Notes: generated from the letters alone by a model not told the origin. DNA of 24,173 bases from Larix sibirica (GCA_004151065.3 NWUY0300003677.1:22267-46439), one strand, 5' to 3'. Counted from the stretch's first letter, positions 1 through 9,652 are shown. Numbers and translations are program-made.

Positions 1-239
1 ATAAGTATTCTCTTTGTATTTGAATATATAATGATTTTATTTTATGCTTGTGTTGAATATGATGTATATGCATGTGTGTGGGGGGGGGGTAAATCTATTT
101 CCGCTATGTTTTCATTTATGCATTGGCAGACACATTTTATTGCTCTAAATTTTGTAATATGCCCGTGGGTCGAAATTTAGAGGCTTGAAATTTGTAAACC
201 TCCCCTTCGTTGGTCTAATTGATCAATGGGGACCTTACA
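1..239 (+). mobile_element. 3' end of an LTR (5' LTR of a plus-strand LTR retrotransposon, cut by window start)
   Basis: The segment ends in TTACA, and three bases later comes a sequence matching the 3' end of initiator tRNA-Met. That is the arrangement at the boundary between a 5' LTR and the internal region. The LTR start lies outside the window, so its length and TG start cannot be checked. A run of G (about 79-88) sits in it. The call rests on the LTR-end plus primer-site context, not on a second LTR copy. Confidence 0.5.
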
Positions 240-242
240 AAG

Positions 243-254
243 TGGTATCAAAGC
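243..254 (+). other. primer-binding site for initiator tRNA-Met (one mismatch)
   Basis: TGGTATCAAAGC differs from the usual plant site TGGTATCAGAGC at one base. It begins three bases after the LTR end. It would prime minus-strand DNA synthesis in an active element. Confidence 0.55.
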
Positions 255-1435
255 TATTGGTTGCATCACTGGGGCTTTATGAGGCAAATCCACAGTCACA
301 GGCAGAAAACTAGGGATGCATAAGAAGTGATGATAAACGTTTTTATAAAAAGCGTGTTTTAATGGATCCCGTGAGTTCAATATATGTTCTACCAGTAGGA
401 GTAGCGGATTGGGTTAAGGGAATTTGGGGAAAATGATTGGAGTTCAAAGAGCAGCAACGATAAATTTCAGTTATGTTACGAAATAGAGATATTTCATAAA
501 TGGAGGAAATCAAATTTTATATATTTATGAAAATGTAAAAATTTTGGAAAATTTGAGATGGACCCCACCAATGCCATGCGGATAGGAGTATGACGTGGAC
601 CAACCATGTCAGAGGAATGTGGAATTATCCTTATGTCCAAAGTATGAAGGTGCAACAGATAAAATTTTGCAGGTGCATCGAAGAAAGTCCTTATGAGGAA
701 GATTCGATAGTGTATCGAGAGTGCCATGTCAGAAGTCCCATTTCGGGGATTGTCATGAGAGTGTTAAGGAAATTCCCAATGGGGATGGTCTGAAAGTGTA
801 TCAAGAGTGCCATATCAAAGTCCCATTTGAGGGGTTTCCATGAGAGTGTTTGGGAAAGTCTTGTTGGGGCAAGTTCAACAATGTATCGGGAATGCCATAT
901 CGAAGTCCCATTTTGGAGGTTGTCGCGAGAGTGTCGGGGAAAGGCCCAATGGAACATATTCGACAAGGATTTCTACTATAGTTATCGGCGCACATATTTC
1001 GGGGGTGTGAAATTGTATCTTGAGGAATAGGTTCGACAAGGAGATCCAATGTAGTCGTTAGAGCACATTTGTCGAGGTTTGTTGTGAGGCTATTAGGGAA
1101 AGTGCTAATGGGCCTAGTCTAATGATGTAACGTGAGTGCAATATCAGGGGTTCCATCTTAGTTTTTTCCTTGATGTAGTCACCATAAAGGTCAATATGAC
1201 AAGTTTGATAGAGGAGACCCGATGAAGGTCGTTCGAGATGTTAAAAGGCTAAAAAAAAGTTTGAAGCCTGAAAATTGTTTTGGCCATAACAAGAGCAGTT
1301 TAGCTCGGAATTCGATGAGACTTGAGGCATTTGGATGCCAATGATGAAGTAATCAAAGTTGTTTGTGAGAGGCCTACTAAATTCCATTATGCTCTGATTT
1401 GATGAAAATTTTGAAATAGTGACTTTTAAAAGTTA
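255..1435 (+). mobile_element. internal leader of the same LTR element, no recognisable coding
   Basis: This 1.2-kb stretch after the primer site has no long reading frame on either strand that resembles gag or pol. Its most visible content is a three-copy tandem repeat at 711-967 with weaker, diverged echoes further on (for example near 1127-1165). A long non-coding leader with internal repeats fits a non-autonomous (LARD-like) element, but the 3' LTR was not found, so this class is inference. Confidence 0.35.
711..967 (+). repeat. tandem repeat, about 86-bp unit, three copies
   Basis: Units start at 711, 797 and 882, each with TGTATC, then (A/G)TGCCAT(A/G)TC, then AAGTCCCATTT, and a later GAGAGTGT. 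Periods are 86 and 85 bp. The copies differ at many positions, so the array is old. Overlapping short reading frames on both strands are by-products of the repeat. Confidence 0.85.
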
Positions 1436-1450
1436 GTGTCTAGAGACCCG

Positions 1451-1786
1451 ATGGGGGCCTTGTTTGGGCTTAAATTGTTATCATACAGTTGTGGACCAGG
1501 CATGCATATAAATTTGGAAGCTTGGAGCCGAATTCCAAAAGGTGTGAAGATGGTATGCAAAAGAAGGCCAAAATACACTATTCCTGAGCAATTTTTAGGG
1601 ATTTCAGAAAGCTTGCAAGAGGTAAAAGTGATCCTAGATGTCAAGACTAGAAAAAATTATGAACTCGATATTTTACCTACTCATCAAAACAAACAACTTT
1701 GGTTGGAGGATTTTTTTCCAGTGTTGGAACAAAATAAAGACTGGGGTTCTTGCGTAGGGGCCAACAAAGGCACCGTTATAGTATAG
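1451..1786 (+). CDS. unrecognised reading frame of about 111 codons in the left LTR element
   Basis: The frame runs from the ATG at 1451 to the TAG ending at 1786; it stays open upstream of the ATG to about 1436. The protein starts MGALFGLKLL and includes a basic, charged middle (KMVCKRRPKYT). I do not recognise a domain: there is no CCHC knuckle, protease DTG motif or reverse-transcriptase motif. It lies 1.2 kb after the primer-binding site, where gag would be expected in an autonomous element. It may be a fragment of such a gene or a chance frame. Confidence 0.2.
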   Translation: MGALFGLKLLSYSCGPGMHINLEAWSRIPKGVKMVCKRRPKYTIPEQFLGISESLQEVKVILDVKTRKNYELDILPTHQNKQLWLEDFFPVLEQNKDWGSCVGANKGTVIV

Positions 1787-2345
1787 TGTGCTGGCGTTTT
1801 CAATCCCCCAAAGGAGAAGGTCTCACTTGAAGCACAACCAAGACCTGTGTAGGACCAGGAGGGTTAATTATGGGGATAAACCGATGATTGTCTCTATTTA
1901 TCATATCCCGACATAGATCTATCAAACATGCTTAATCATACATAAAACAGACATTGAGCAAAGAACAAAAAGCATCACACATCATATGCATAGAAATTTT
2001 AAGGAGCCAAATAATATTTATTTATATTAATCAACAGATCTATGATACAATACGTTCGCATGGATCTACATCCTCAATCTAATCACTATCTGCGGAATGA
2101 CCCATCGCGAAATTACATACATAAATAAAACCCATGACCCAATTACATAGCCCAAAACCCAAAATTAGACAAGATGCGGTTTTTGGCAAAAACTCGGATC
2201 TACTTCTTTTCTACTACTCTTCTTCTTCTTCGTCGATTCTCTCTTTATTTTTTTCTTTCACTTGCCTTGTGCTCTTTAAATAGTTGCAGGAGCAAACCCA
2301 AAATAGTTGCAATTGTTAGTTGTTTATGTAACTTCCACCTATAAC
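1787..2345 (-). mobile_element. possible 3' LTR or UTR of the minus-strand Ty3/gypsy relic
   Basis: Read on the minus strand, this non-coding stretch has a TATA-like TATTTAAA at 2275-2282, followed about 30-60 bases on by an A/G-rich leader-like segment with GAAGAAGAAG. The plus-strand left edge reads TGTGCTGG (1787-1794), which would be an LTR ending in CA on the minus strand. It lies downstream of the pol relic on the same strand, where a 3' LTR belongs. No second copy is present to prove it, and the other edge is not defined. Confidence 0.3.
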
Positions 2346-2579
2346 TTGTGCTATCATCCACGATTATGGTCATTTCCAAAAATGAAGGAGCCAACACGCC
2401 CCGACCACAAGTGTTGACTCGCTCTCAAGTCAACTTTGTTGTGTTCTTGAAGTATGTTATATCTTCTAGTGTTGAATATTCAAACAAAGGATCCAACTAC
2501 AAACTTGATCTTCCTCGCATGAAGATCTTAGTCAGGTAGAACTCATTAAATTATGTATTAGGAAGACTTGTAGTGCATC

Positions 2580-3060
2580 CTAGGTAGCGAGTATTGTAGT
2601 TCTGATAATATTTCTAAGTAGTGTTGCTCGGCTCTTGGTTGTGTTGATATAGGGAGAAAAGTCAACGAGTACAACTTGGTTTCTAAAATATTCATCCCTT
2701 GTAACACCTTTCTCGATGTCATCATGCTCAAAAAAATGGTAGTCCCTTTTTCTATGATAAGCGATATTCCTTGCAAAAGAAAGGAAAACATATTGTTTAG
2801 CCATAGCAGCAAGGGGACTAAGAAATTGAGACTTGGCACGAGCACCAGTAGTAGATTCCAACAAAGTAGCAAAAAATGCAGCTTTTTGGTTTTCCTCACG
2901 TCGATTGATATGTAGTTGGTGCAACTGTATCTCTTGCTCCATTCATCTGGCTAGTAAGTCGTATATAGTGACTCTCCCATGTCCGGTGCTCATTTCTTTT
3001 GACACGTTGATCAATCCTTAGGGAAGAGGTTCGAATTGAGGCTTTTGAGTATAAAATTGT
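2580..3060 (-). pseudogene. accessory reading frame downstream of gypsy pol (unknown function)
   Basis: A 120-codon frame (ATG at 2942 down to 2580) begins MEQEIQLHQLHINRREENQK and is rich in charged residues with helix-like spacing. The same frame reads on upstream through one TGA (2943-2945, possibly a mutated CGA) into segments such as MSTGHGRVTIYDLLAR, back to about 3060, so the original protein was longer. It lies about 0.7 kb after the pol stop, on the same strand. Some plant Ty3/gypsy lineages (Athila, Tat) carry extra frames after pol. I see no signal peptide or clear transmembrane helix, so an envelope-like role is not supported. I do not recognise the protein. Confidence 0.4.
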
Positions 3061-3719
3061 CGGTATCTAGAACGACTAAGCAGTGGGGTGCCAAAGGGGA
3101 AGCAAGTTGCTATCTTTGACTAAGATATAACAATTTGGGTTCATATCGGGATCGAGGTCATAAAGGATATGGATGAGCAGGAGGGGCTGGGGAACAATAT
3201 TCTTCATGGCTATTATAGAGTGAAGGTAAGAAACTATGGTGTGAGTAGGGTGCACTGGGTTAGTTCAAAGTGTATCCATTTATAAGGATACAATAGGATG
3301 ATAGGCTGGCTCTTGAATGACCACAAATTTGATAGGGTGATGATGTAACATAGATTTGGTGATAGGTGGAAATCAAGGTCATTGCTTTTGTACGATCCAT
3401 GATAGGTGTGATCAAATCAATCCATAATGGTTTTGGATATGACAGATCTAGGTCATTGTGATATGATGTGGTAACGATAAGCTATGAGCATGGTGTTGAT
3501 TGATGTGACGTGGCGACGACGGTACAATAACTGAAGATGTTGGATTCCCCGACCATAATGGTTTGAACTAGATAATTGAGGACTTAGAAAAAATAACACA
3601 TAAAACACAGATGAATAGGGTAAATAACTAGACTAATGTAACAAACCAAAACCAAAATGGTGAAGTTAACTCTTACATTAACTCACTCCCTGTGACATGA
3701 GTTCCATCTTGTGGAATTA
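3061..3719 (-). other. non-coding stretch between gypsy pol and accessory frame
   Basis: No reading frame of note on either strand. It is presumably the pol-to-accessory-frame spacer of the minus-strand Ty3/gypsy element. Confidence 0.4.
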
Positions 3720-4706
3720 CTAAGCATAGATGTAGGGTTTCAGGTGTGCACCATTCAACCAACCTGGTCTGAGAATGCCATTGAGTTGCACTAGTTTAAC
3801 ATAACCTAAATCTTTGATTTATGCAATAATAAATGGTCCCACACAATGCATCTGAATCTTACCTAGATGCTTCAACAACTTGTTGTTATAGAGTAAGATT
3901 TGTTCGCCTTGTTTAAAATGTTTTTGCTTGATATGGTGATTATTCCAATCTTTCTATCTTTATTTTTCCATTGTTGCATGACAATCAGCTAAGAAGTAGG
4001 ATTCCTCAAATTCCATTAGTTCTATAAGTCGTTTCGCAATTGAATCTTCTTCGGGCATATGCATTGCATGCACAATATACAAGATGGGGACAATGAACTC
4101 TGCTGGAACTACTATTTCTCTACCATACACCAGCTAAAATGGAGTCTGTTTGTGCAGTTTCTTTGTAATGGTCCTGTATGCCCATTGTATTGTGGGAATT
4201 ATATCATCCCAGTCATCCCACTTTGAACAACATACCTTTGTTAGGCTCGTCTCCAAAATCTTATTGGAGGATTTGTGCCATTTGCTTGCAGATGATATGG
4301 ACTACTTTTGTGATGTTATATCAGAAATTCTTTTCTCAAGGTCGTGATAGTGGTGTTAATGAAATGCGTGCCTTGGGCACTGGTGAGGATTTTGGGGCAC
4401 CCAAATCGAGTGATGATATTCTCATAAATGAATTGAGTTGTTGTCTTTGCGGAGCAATATCATACCGGTGTTGCTTCGACCCATCTTGTTAAGTAGTCTA
4501 TTACAATGATTATATAGTGGGATTTTGAGTGCTTTGTAGGAGGATTGATGGGGCCAACAAAATCAGCCGCCCATTTCTTAAATGGTTGGAAGGCATGTAT
4601 TGGTTGCAATGACAGTCTGTCTTATCGAGAAGGCTTACCAACTCGTTGGAATATGTTGCATGCTCTAGCATATGCTAATGCATCCTTAAACACCATAGGA
4701 CACCAT
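3720..4706 (-). pseudogene. Ty3/gypsy integrase, core and C-terminal part (decayed)
   Basis: The minus strand from 4706 gives remnants of integrase: a CQRVGKPSR-like stretch (second Cys of the zinc site changed to Phe), then DFVGPINPPTKHS with the first catalytic Asp, and VDYLTRWVEA. The second catalytic position reads SAQGTHF where the family has SDQGTHF, so the Asp is lost. After PYHLQANGT a small disruption removes the region of the third acidic residue, then the frame resumes with NKILETSLTKV. Next come LVYGREIVVPAEF and the C-terminal GPF, LNGILRPGWLNGAHLKPYI segments, ending at TAG 3720-3722. No chromodomain follows. Several stops and frameshifts make it non-functional. It continues the RNase H relic at 10253-11119; the two were separated by the LTR element at 4707-10247. 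Confidence 0.88.
4702..4706. repeat. left target-site duplication, ACCAT
   Basis: ACCAT directly precedes the TGTCAC start of the 5' LTR and is repeated at 10248-10252 after the TGACA end of the 3' LTR. Five bases is the usual size for LTR-retrotransposon integrase. Confidence 0.93.
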
Positions 4707-5029
4707 TGTCACGACCTCGGTTCCCTGGGCACCTTCCCGCACCCTAGTTGTCCAAGTAGCATGGCTTGAGGCTCACTGGGTCCACGAGAAGGTGGGACAC
4801 TTAGTAAAATTTTCTAAGTGTTGGTCCGCCTTGTGGAAACCCATTGGTAAGCAAAGTCACCCAAGGCGCAATTTCCTGGGTGAAACACCCACCAGGGAGC
4901 CCGTCAACACAGTTGGGTCATTCACATGGTATGTGTCAAAGAAGGAGCGCGCACCCACAACTATGGCTTCGATGCATGGCAAGCCCAGTTGCCTGAAGAC
5001 TTCACACGGAAGCCCAGCAGAACATGGAA

Positions 5030-5140
5030 ACTCGTAGCACTCAGCCAGGGATGGAAGCTCGCGACACCCAGCCAAGGATGGAAGCTCATCACCTAGCCAG
5101 GGATGGAATCCCAACACCCCAAATCGGGATGGAAGCTCGT
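5030..5140 (+). repeat. 25-27 bp tandem repeat in the 5' LTR
   Basis: GGATGGAA recurs at 5049, 5076, 5101 and 5127, each followed by a C-rich ACACCC-like segment. The same array is at 9290-9410 in the 3' LTR, so it belongs to the LTR upstream (U3) region. Repeats here often vary in copy number and may hold factor-binding sites, which is not shown here. Confidence 0.85.
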
Positions 5141-5388
5141 AGCAACCCACGACATGGACGCACGGAGCTAGGAAGCATTGGGAGCCCGGTGAAGCACGTC
5201 GGCAACATTGGACGCGTCGGCAAAGTAAACACATGGGCATCAACTAGTGGGATGAACGCCCAAGGCGTGGGTCATTGGACCATCGGTTAGCACATATGAA
5301 GGCGTCGGTTGAAGACTTGTGGACCAAGTAGTTTCGGCCCAAGTAATCGTATGACCATTCTTGGGACGCGTCCGCCTACATGGAAGGC

Positions 5389-5396
5389 TATATAAA
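5389..5396 (+). promoter_or_regulatory. TATA box of the 5' LTR
   Basis: TATATAAA within GGCTATATAAAACGATGG, present at the same place in both LTRs. It lies about 680 bp into the LTR and places transcription start near 5420-5430 by usual plant spacing. Confidence 0.75.
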
Positions 5397-5994
5397 ACGA
5401 TGGAAGGCCAAAGCAAAAATCATCCTCCAAGTGATCAAAGAGTTTGGAAAAACTCGGCCAAGAGGACAGTGGTCTGATGCAAACCATAGGCAAAGACAAC
5501 CGAAGGCAAAAACAAACTTGGGGATCTGCAGGCAGGCAGGAAGAGTCGCAAAGGCTTGCACCAGTAAAGGAGACAGTTGATTTTCTGGGTTGTTGGTTTT
5601 CTTTGCAATCTACAGCACGCCAGGCTTGTTGTGTCGGTGCAGGAGCTCTGCCGGTTTGGAAACTTCGTCTATGTAACTTTGTACTATGATATATAAATAT
5701 TACAGGGGTTAGTTTATTGGGATTCGCCACCCACATCTTGTCTCTTATGTTTACTTGTTCTGCATACTTGTGTGAATTGTAAAAATGGCTAAGTGATGAA
5801 TGCTGCAATACATATGTTTTATAAGTAAATGAGAACATAGTATATGTTTTACCTAGTAAGTTAACTTCTGCTAGGTAAATGTGTAGTCTCCTGGCAGACA
5901 CCCGAGTTGGCCATGCCCTCGGCCCATCTCGAAGTAGTGTCACACACCTTGTCTAACCAAGGTGAACTTGGACGTGGGGCAGGGTTATGACAGG

Positions 5995-6007
5995 TGGTAT
6001 TAGAGCC
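5995..6007 (+). other. primer-binding site 1 (initiator tRNA-Met, one mismatch)
   Basis: TGGTATTAGAGCC starts two bases after the LTR end and differs from TGGTATCAGAGCC by one C-to-T change. Its position makes it the canonical site. Confidence 0.8.
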
Positions 6008-6069
6008 TGTTTGTTGCGACTTTTGAAGAGTTTGTGGAGGATCTCTTCACCACTGTTCTTGTGAACATG

Positions 6070-6082
6070 TGGTATCAGAGCC
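6070..6082 (+). other. second primer-binding-site copy (exact match)
   Basis: TGGTATCAGAGCC occurs 75 bp after the first site and matches the tRNA-Met complement without mismatch over 13 bases. The flanks of the two copies differ. See the finding on duplicated primer sites. Confidence 0.65.
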
Positions 6083-6524
6083 CATTCGAGTTCGTTGAGT
6101 GGGTCGTAGAACCGAAGTTGCCATAGGGTCGCAGATCCGTAGTGTCGCAGTGTCGTAGGGTCATAATTGCACAGGGTTGCAAAGAAGTTCAATTGGCTCA
6201 AGTTGAAGACAATTGTCGAAGGGGTCGTTTGGCATCCTGAGCTCATGGAAGCTCATAAGTGTTTCCTTGGTTGGGGGAATCACACGCAACAAAGTTAGAT
6301 GAAACTGCAGATCAAGCAAGGGGTTCATCCGTGGGTTAGATTGGCAAACCACCTAGTAAAGAGCCATGAATTTTGGCAGACGATAGACAGAAGCAACGCG
6401 TTAGCAAGGGTTCGGTTGAGAGCTTATGAGAAGACACCAGAAGTGTGGACGCTATTGCAGAAGCACCCAAGTGTGCCTTAGAAGAGCGTCGACCCGCAGA
6501 AGCTTGTAGCATGGATGGAAGGGG
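6083..6524 (+). other. leader and gag N-terminal remnant of the LTR element
   Basis: Between the second primer site and the clear gag frame. A 60-codon open stretch (6299-6481, MKLQIKQGVHPWVR...) looks compositionally like coding sequence and is in a different frame from the following gag segment. No capsid-domain motif is recognisable. It may be a frameshifted gag start. Confidence 0.35.
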
Positions 6525-7021
6525 GTGGAGTACTTAGAAGTGCACTCGGTAAAGTTGAAGCTTCGTTGGACCACAAAGATGGACATCTCCATGACGCCTG
6601 AGGTTGGTGTTTCGCAAGAAGAACAACCAGGAGTGCAAAACGTGGAGGATTTGCGGATGAATCTATTGAAAGCCACGAAGGAATGCTGGGAAAAGATCAA
6701 GTGCGGAATGGACAAGGTGTTTCTAGACTTGGTTCTGCAAGGAAGAAACAAAGTGAAATGGTTGCAAGAGATTTTGGACCAGGTAGCAGCTTGGAGGAAG
6801 GCGAGGATGGAGTCGCAAGACACTTAAGGGGAGTCATCCTGGAAGCAACTAGAAGCACCAAAGAAGAAATGTGTTGCCTGCTATATTTATGAAGGGAACC
6901 ATTATGCAAAGAAATGTCCGTTTAAAGTAGCCCTTGCGTAGAGGGGACCAATGATGATATTGGAAACCATGAGGGTGTTGGAAGCACCACATCCTTTATA
7001 CGATATTTCTGAAGCTATTAA
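6525..7021 (+). pseudogene. gag-like region with a broken zinc knuckle
   Basis: One frame (codons starting at multiples of 3) reads from about 6525 through a TAA at 6825-6827 and a TAG at 6933-6935. The first part, containing KATKECWEKIKCGMDKV and LQGRNKVKWLQEILDQVAAW, is helical and charged. After it comes CYIYEGNHYAKKCPFK (6879 onward), which matches the plant gypsy nucleocapsid knuckle C-x2-C-x3-H-x4-C except that the second Cys is Tyr. The usual capsid domain is not recognisable. Nucleocapsid knuckles bind the element RNA during packaging; this copy could not coordinate zinc normally. The protease follows in a frame shifted by -1, across an overlap at 7022-7091. No clear slippery heptamer is present, so an indel is more likely than programmed shifting. 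Confidence 0.7.
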
Positions 7022-7525
7022 GGCAGTGCAGGCTTGCTCAAAGAAACAACGGGGAGTCAAAACACAAGTCTGCAAGAAAATCAACAAGGGTTGAGTTTCG
7101 TTGAAGGAACAACGAGTGGTCTAAGAGTTTTGGTGTTGATTGACACCGGTGCCACTCACAGCTTAGTGAGCAGTAAGACTGCGACATCTCTTCACAGTGA
7201 AACCGAGTTCAGCCGAACCAAGTTCAAGGCAGTGAACTCAGACATGAAGGCAGGGACAGGAAGAGTATGTGAAACACCTGTGAAAGTTGGATGATGCCAT
7301 GACAAGATGGATTTGGAAGTCGTTTTGTTGAATGATCACTCGGTGATATTAGGACAAGACTTCCTTTAGTTAGCTCATGTCGTGCCAGTTCCACATGCAG
7401 GTCGCTTGGTGTTCTTTGGTGAGTCTGGAGCATGGAGCATGCTGATGACGCATAGAAGCAAGTTGGGACGTTGGCCAAGAATGTCCTCAGTTCAACTAGT
7501 TGAGGATCCTAGCAAGCCCACATAA
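7022..7525 (+). pseudogene. retropepsin-like aspartic protease of the LTR element
   Basis: The frame contains GLSFVEGTTSGLRVLVLIDTGATHSLVS, broken here as GLRVLVLIDTGATHSLVS for the active-site part: the DTGA motif follows a hydrophobic strand, as in Ty3/gypsy proteases. Downstream are KAVNSDMKAGTG, VILGQDFL and VVPVPHAGRL, matching the family pattern of a flap region, an ILGM(D/E)FL strand and a PMPH stretch. The protease would cut the gag polyprotein in virus-like particles. It is interrupted by TGA at 7292-7294 (in place of a Trp codon in relatives), TAG near 7367-7369 and TAA at 7523-7525. The same frame continues into the unknown domain at 7526, so protease and that domain were probably one polyprotein. 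Confidence 0.88.
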
Positions 7526-8434
7526 ATGCCTCAACGCAGCATGCAGCAACAACAGAATTCGATAGTGGAGAACAAGGAAAGCACACCAATGCAAGTTAGT
7601 CATCCATCAACAAGGTTGACTTCGTTAGAAAAACGAGTAGAATTGATCCGACAAAAGGTTGAGATGTTGTGCGTTGCGGTAGATGTTCCGCAACAACATG
7701 GTGGCAAGTCACAGCTTGCACCAACACAGTCCGCAGAAGTCACAAACAGAAGCACACCCAAGAAGTCATCAAGCAGCCAAGATGATTATAGTCTGGTTGG
7801 ACAAATCAAGAAAATTCTTGATAAGGAGCAATGCGAGCAGGTGTTGGTCCAAGCATGCGATCAACAGGTTGCGGGTAAGCTTGAGGATGCGGATGGAAAC
7901 AAAAGTGAATATATTCCACCACACAATGTAACATAAATCATGGACTTCTGCATCCATACCATTAGCATCTCGGAATCTCAGTTGTCGCAGCAAAGGTTGG
8001 AACAAGTGGGTTGTCGTCCAAGTGAAGTGGAGGCAGTCCTTGCTTACTTAGAAAGTAAGTGCAGCTTGCTTGAGACAACGAACGGAGTGGTGGCTAAGGA
8101 GGTCCAAGCAGAGCTAAGCACCCTTCAGCAGCATGATCAGCAAGAGGAAACGTTGGCAGCCTTAGAAGGATCTCAACACCAAGGGGATTGCGGAAGCAAG
8201 AAAGGTTCACCATTCAAAGGAGTGAGCAAAAGTGCCAAGAAACGAGCTAGGAAAAGGCAGCAACAAGTGGAGGCTGAGATGGTGTCTTCAACAAGTTCAC
8301 AAGACTGTTGTATGGAGGCAACATACCTTAGCACCTTGATGTTCGACATTGCAGAATACGAACTATTATCGGCTTCGTTAGAAGGGCTTGGTTGCAGCAA
8401 CACAAAGATAGCGGTTGTATGTAAGTACTTATGA
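7526..8434 (+). pseudogene. unrecognised C-terminal polyprotein domain replacing pol
   Basis: This region is in the same frame as the protease and is interrupted only by TAA at 7934-7936 (two open blocks: 7526-7936 and 7940-8434). The first block has a leucine-rich amphipathic segment, LEKRVELIRQKVEMLCVAV, likely coiled coil, followed by a Ser/Gln-rich linker and IKKILDKEQCEQVLVQACDQQ. The second has ELSTLQQHDQQEE, then a basic cluster KSAKKRARKRQQQ resembling a nuclear-localisation or nucleic-acid-binding signal, then an acidic and hydrophobic tail. None of the reverse transcriptase, RNase H or integrase motifs expected after a protease is present. I do not recognise the domain. The long same-frame openness suggests it was translated in the ancestral element. 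Confidence 0.6.
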
Positions 8435-8959
8435 AAGGAAGGTTTTGAGGACGTTGGGGGTGGTGGCCAGTGGCACCATTCTCCACTTTGCATAGTATAA
8501 GGCAGCATCATGTTGGCTCACTGCTAGTGGCGACAACAGTGGGGCCATATGCGCCTTGGAAAGGTAGCCTAAAACGAAAAACAACCAAGGAAAAGGAAAA
8601 CGAGGCAGATGAAACTTTGTCTTATGCGATTGGCTTGAGGACATTGAAACGCAATGAGGAAAGATGGTTTCGGAAGGAAGAAGTTCGTTTCATGGTGCCA
8701 AACACTTCAGTTGGACTAGCTACCCAACTAGTCTACTCATGAGGTGTACAACGACATGATGGAACGCATGGAGTACCGATTGTAGAGTAAGTGGGCAGAA
8801 GCACAAACTGCAGGGGATTCTTTAGAGGCTCAAACGGTTGCGACGACAGTCGCAGATCAACCAAGAGGCAACATTGCAGAGGTGATCATAAAAACGACAG
8901 TTGCAACAAGTTTCCAAGACAGTGGTTGTTGGAGACATTGTCAGGATGGCAACAACTTA
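8435..8959 (+). other. degenerate 3' part of the LTR element's internal region
   Basis: Coding-like stretches continue in two frames: one at about 8470-8742 (lysine/glutamate-rich, including KRKTTKEKENEADETL) and one in the protease frame from about 8744 (MMERMEYRL, a stop, then SKWAEAQTAGDSLEAQTV). This looks like a once continuous reading frame broken by small indels and running almost to the polypurine tract. No known domain is recognised. Confidence 0.45.
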
Positions 8960-8971
8960 GGTGGGGGAGGA
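8960..8971 (+). other. polypurine tract
   Basis: GGTGGGGGAGGA directly precedes the TGTCACGG start of the 3' LTR. Such tracts prime plus-strand DNA synthesis. One T interrupts the purine run. Confidence 0.8.
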
Positions 8972-9289
8972 TGTCACGGCCTTGGTGCCTGGGCACCTTG
9001 CTGCACCCCACTTGTCCAAGTAGCATGGTTTGAGCCTCACCGGGTCCACGAGAAGGTGGGACCCTTAGTAAAATTTTCGAAGTGTTGGTCCGCCTTGTGG
9101 AAACCAATCAAAAAGCAAAGTCACCCAAGGCGCGGTTGCCTAGGTGCAACACCCACCAAGGAGCCCATTGGCATGGTTGGGTCATTCACATGGAATGCGT
9201 CAAAGAAGGGGCGCGCGCCCACACCTATGGTGTTGGTGCATGGAAAGCTCGATCACCCGAAGACTTCACACAAAAGCCCGACATAACAC

Positions 9290-9410
9290 GTAAGCTCGTA
9301 ACACTCAGACAGGGATGGAAGCTCGCAACACCCAGCCAAGGATGGAAGATCGACACCCATCCAGGGATGGAAGCCTGACACCCCAACTCGAAATGGAAGC
9401 TTGCAACAAC
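9290..9410 (+). repeat. 25-27 bp tandem repeat in the 3' LTR
   Basis: ATGGAAG-containing units recur near 9313, 9340, 9365 and 9390, matching the array in the 5' LTR. Confidence 0.8.
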
Positions 9411-9652
9411 CCATGGCATGGATGCATGGAGCTAGGAAGCATCGGGAGCCCGGTGAAGCATGTTAGCAGCATTGGACGCATCGGCAAAGCAAATGCATGG
9501 GAATCAACTAGTGGGATGAACGCCCAAGGCGTGGGTCATTGGACCATCGGTTAGCACACATGAGGGCGTCGGTTGAAGACTTGTGGACCAAGTAGTTTCG
9601 ACCCAAGTAACGGTATGACCATTCTTGGGACGCGCCCGCCCACATGGAAGGC

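Larger units (their letters stand above)
4707..5992 (+). repeat. 5' LTR (1286 bp)
   Basis: Aligns along its length with 8972-10247. The shared blocks include GTCCAAGTAGCATGG, GGGATGAACGCCCAAGGCGT and GGCTATATAAAACGATGG. Many substitutions separate the two LTRs, so the insertion is not recent. It carries a TATA box and a 25-27 bp tandem repeat. Confidence 0.95.

Noticed and set aside
5287-5943. 218-codon open frame on the minus strand across the 5' LTR
   Set aside because: It lies antisense within an LTR, and the 3' LTR homologue is broken into short frames there. No domain is recognisable.
7022-7091. Programmed -1 frameshift between gag and protease
   Set aside because: The frames overlap and are offset by -1, but no X-XXY-YYZ slippery heptamer is in register, and the copy is full of mutations. 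A simple indel is more likely.
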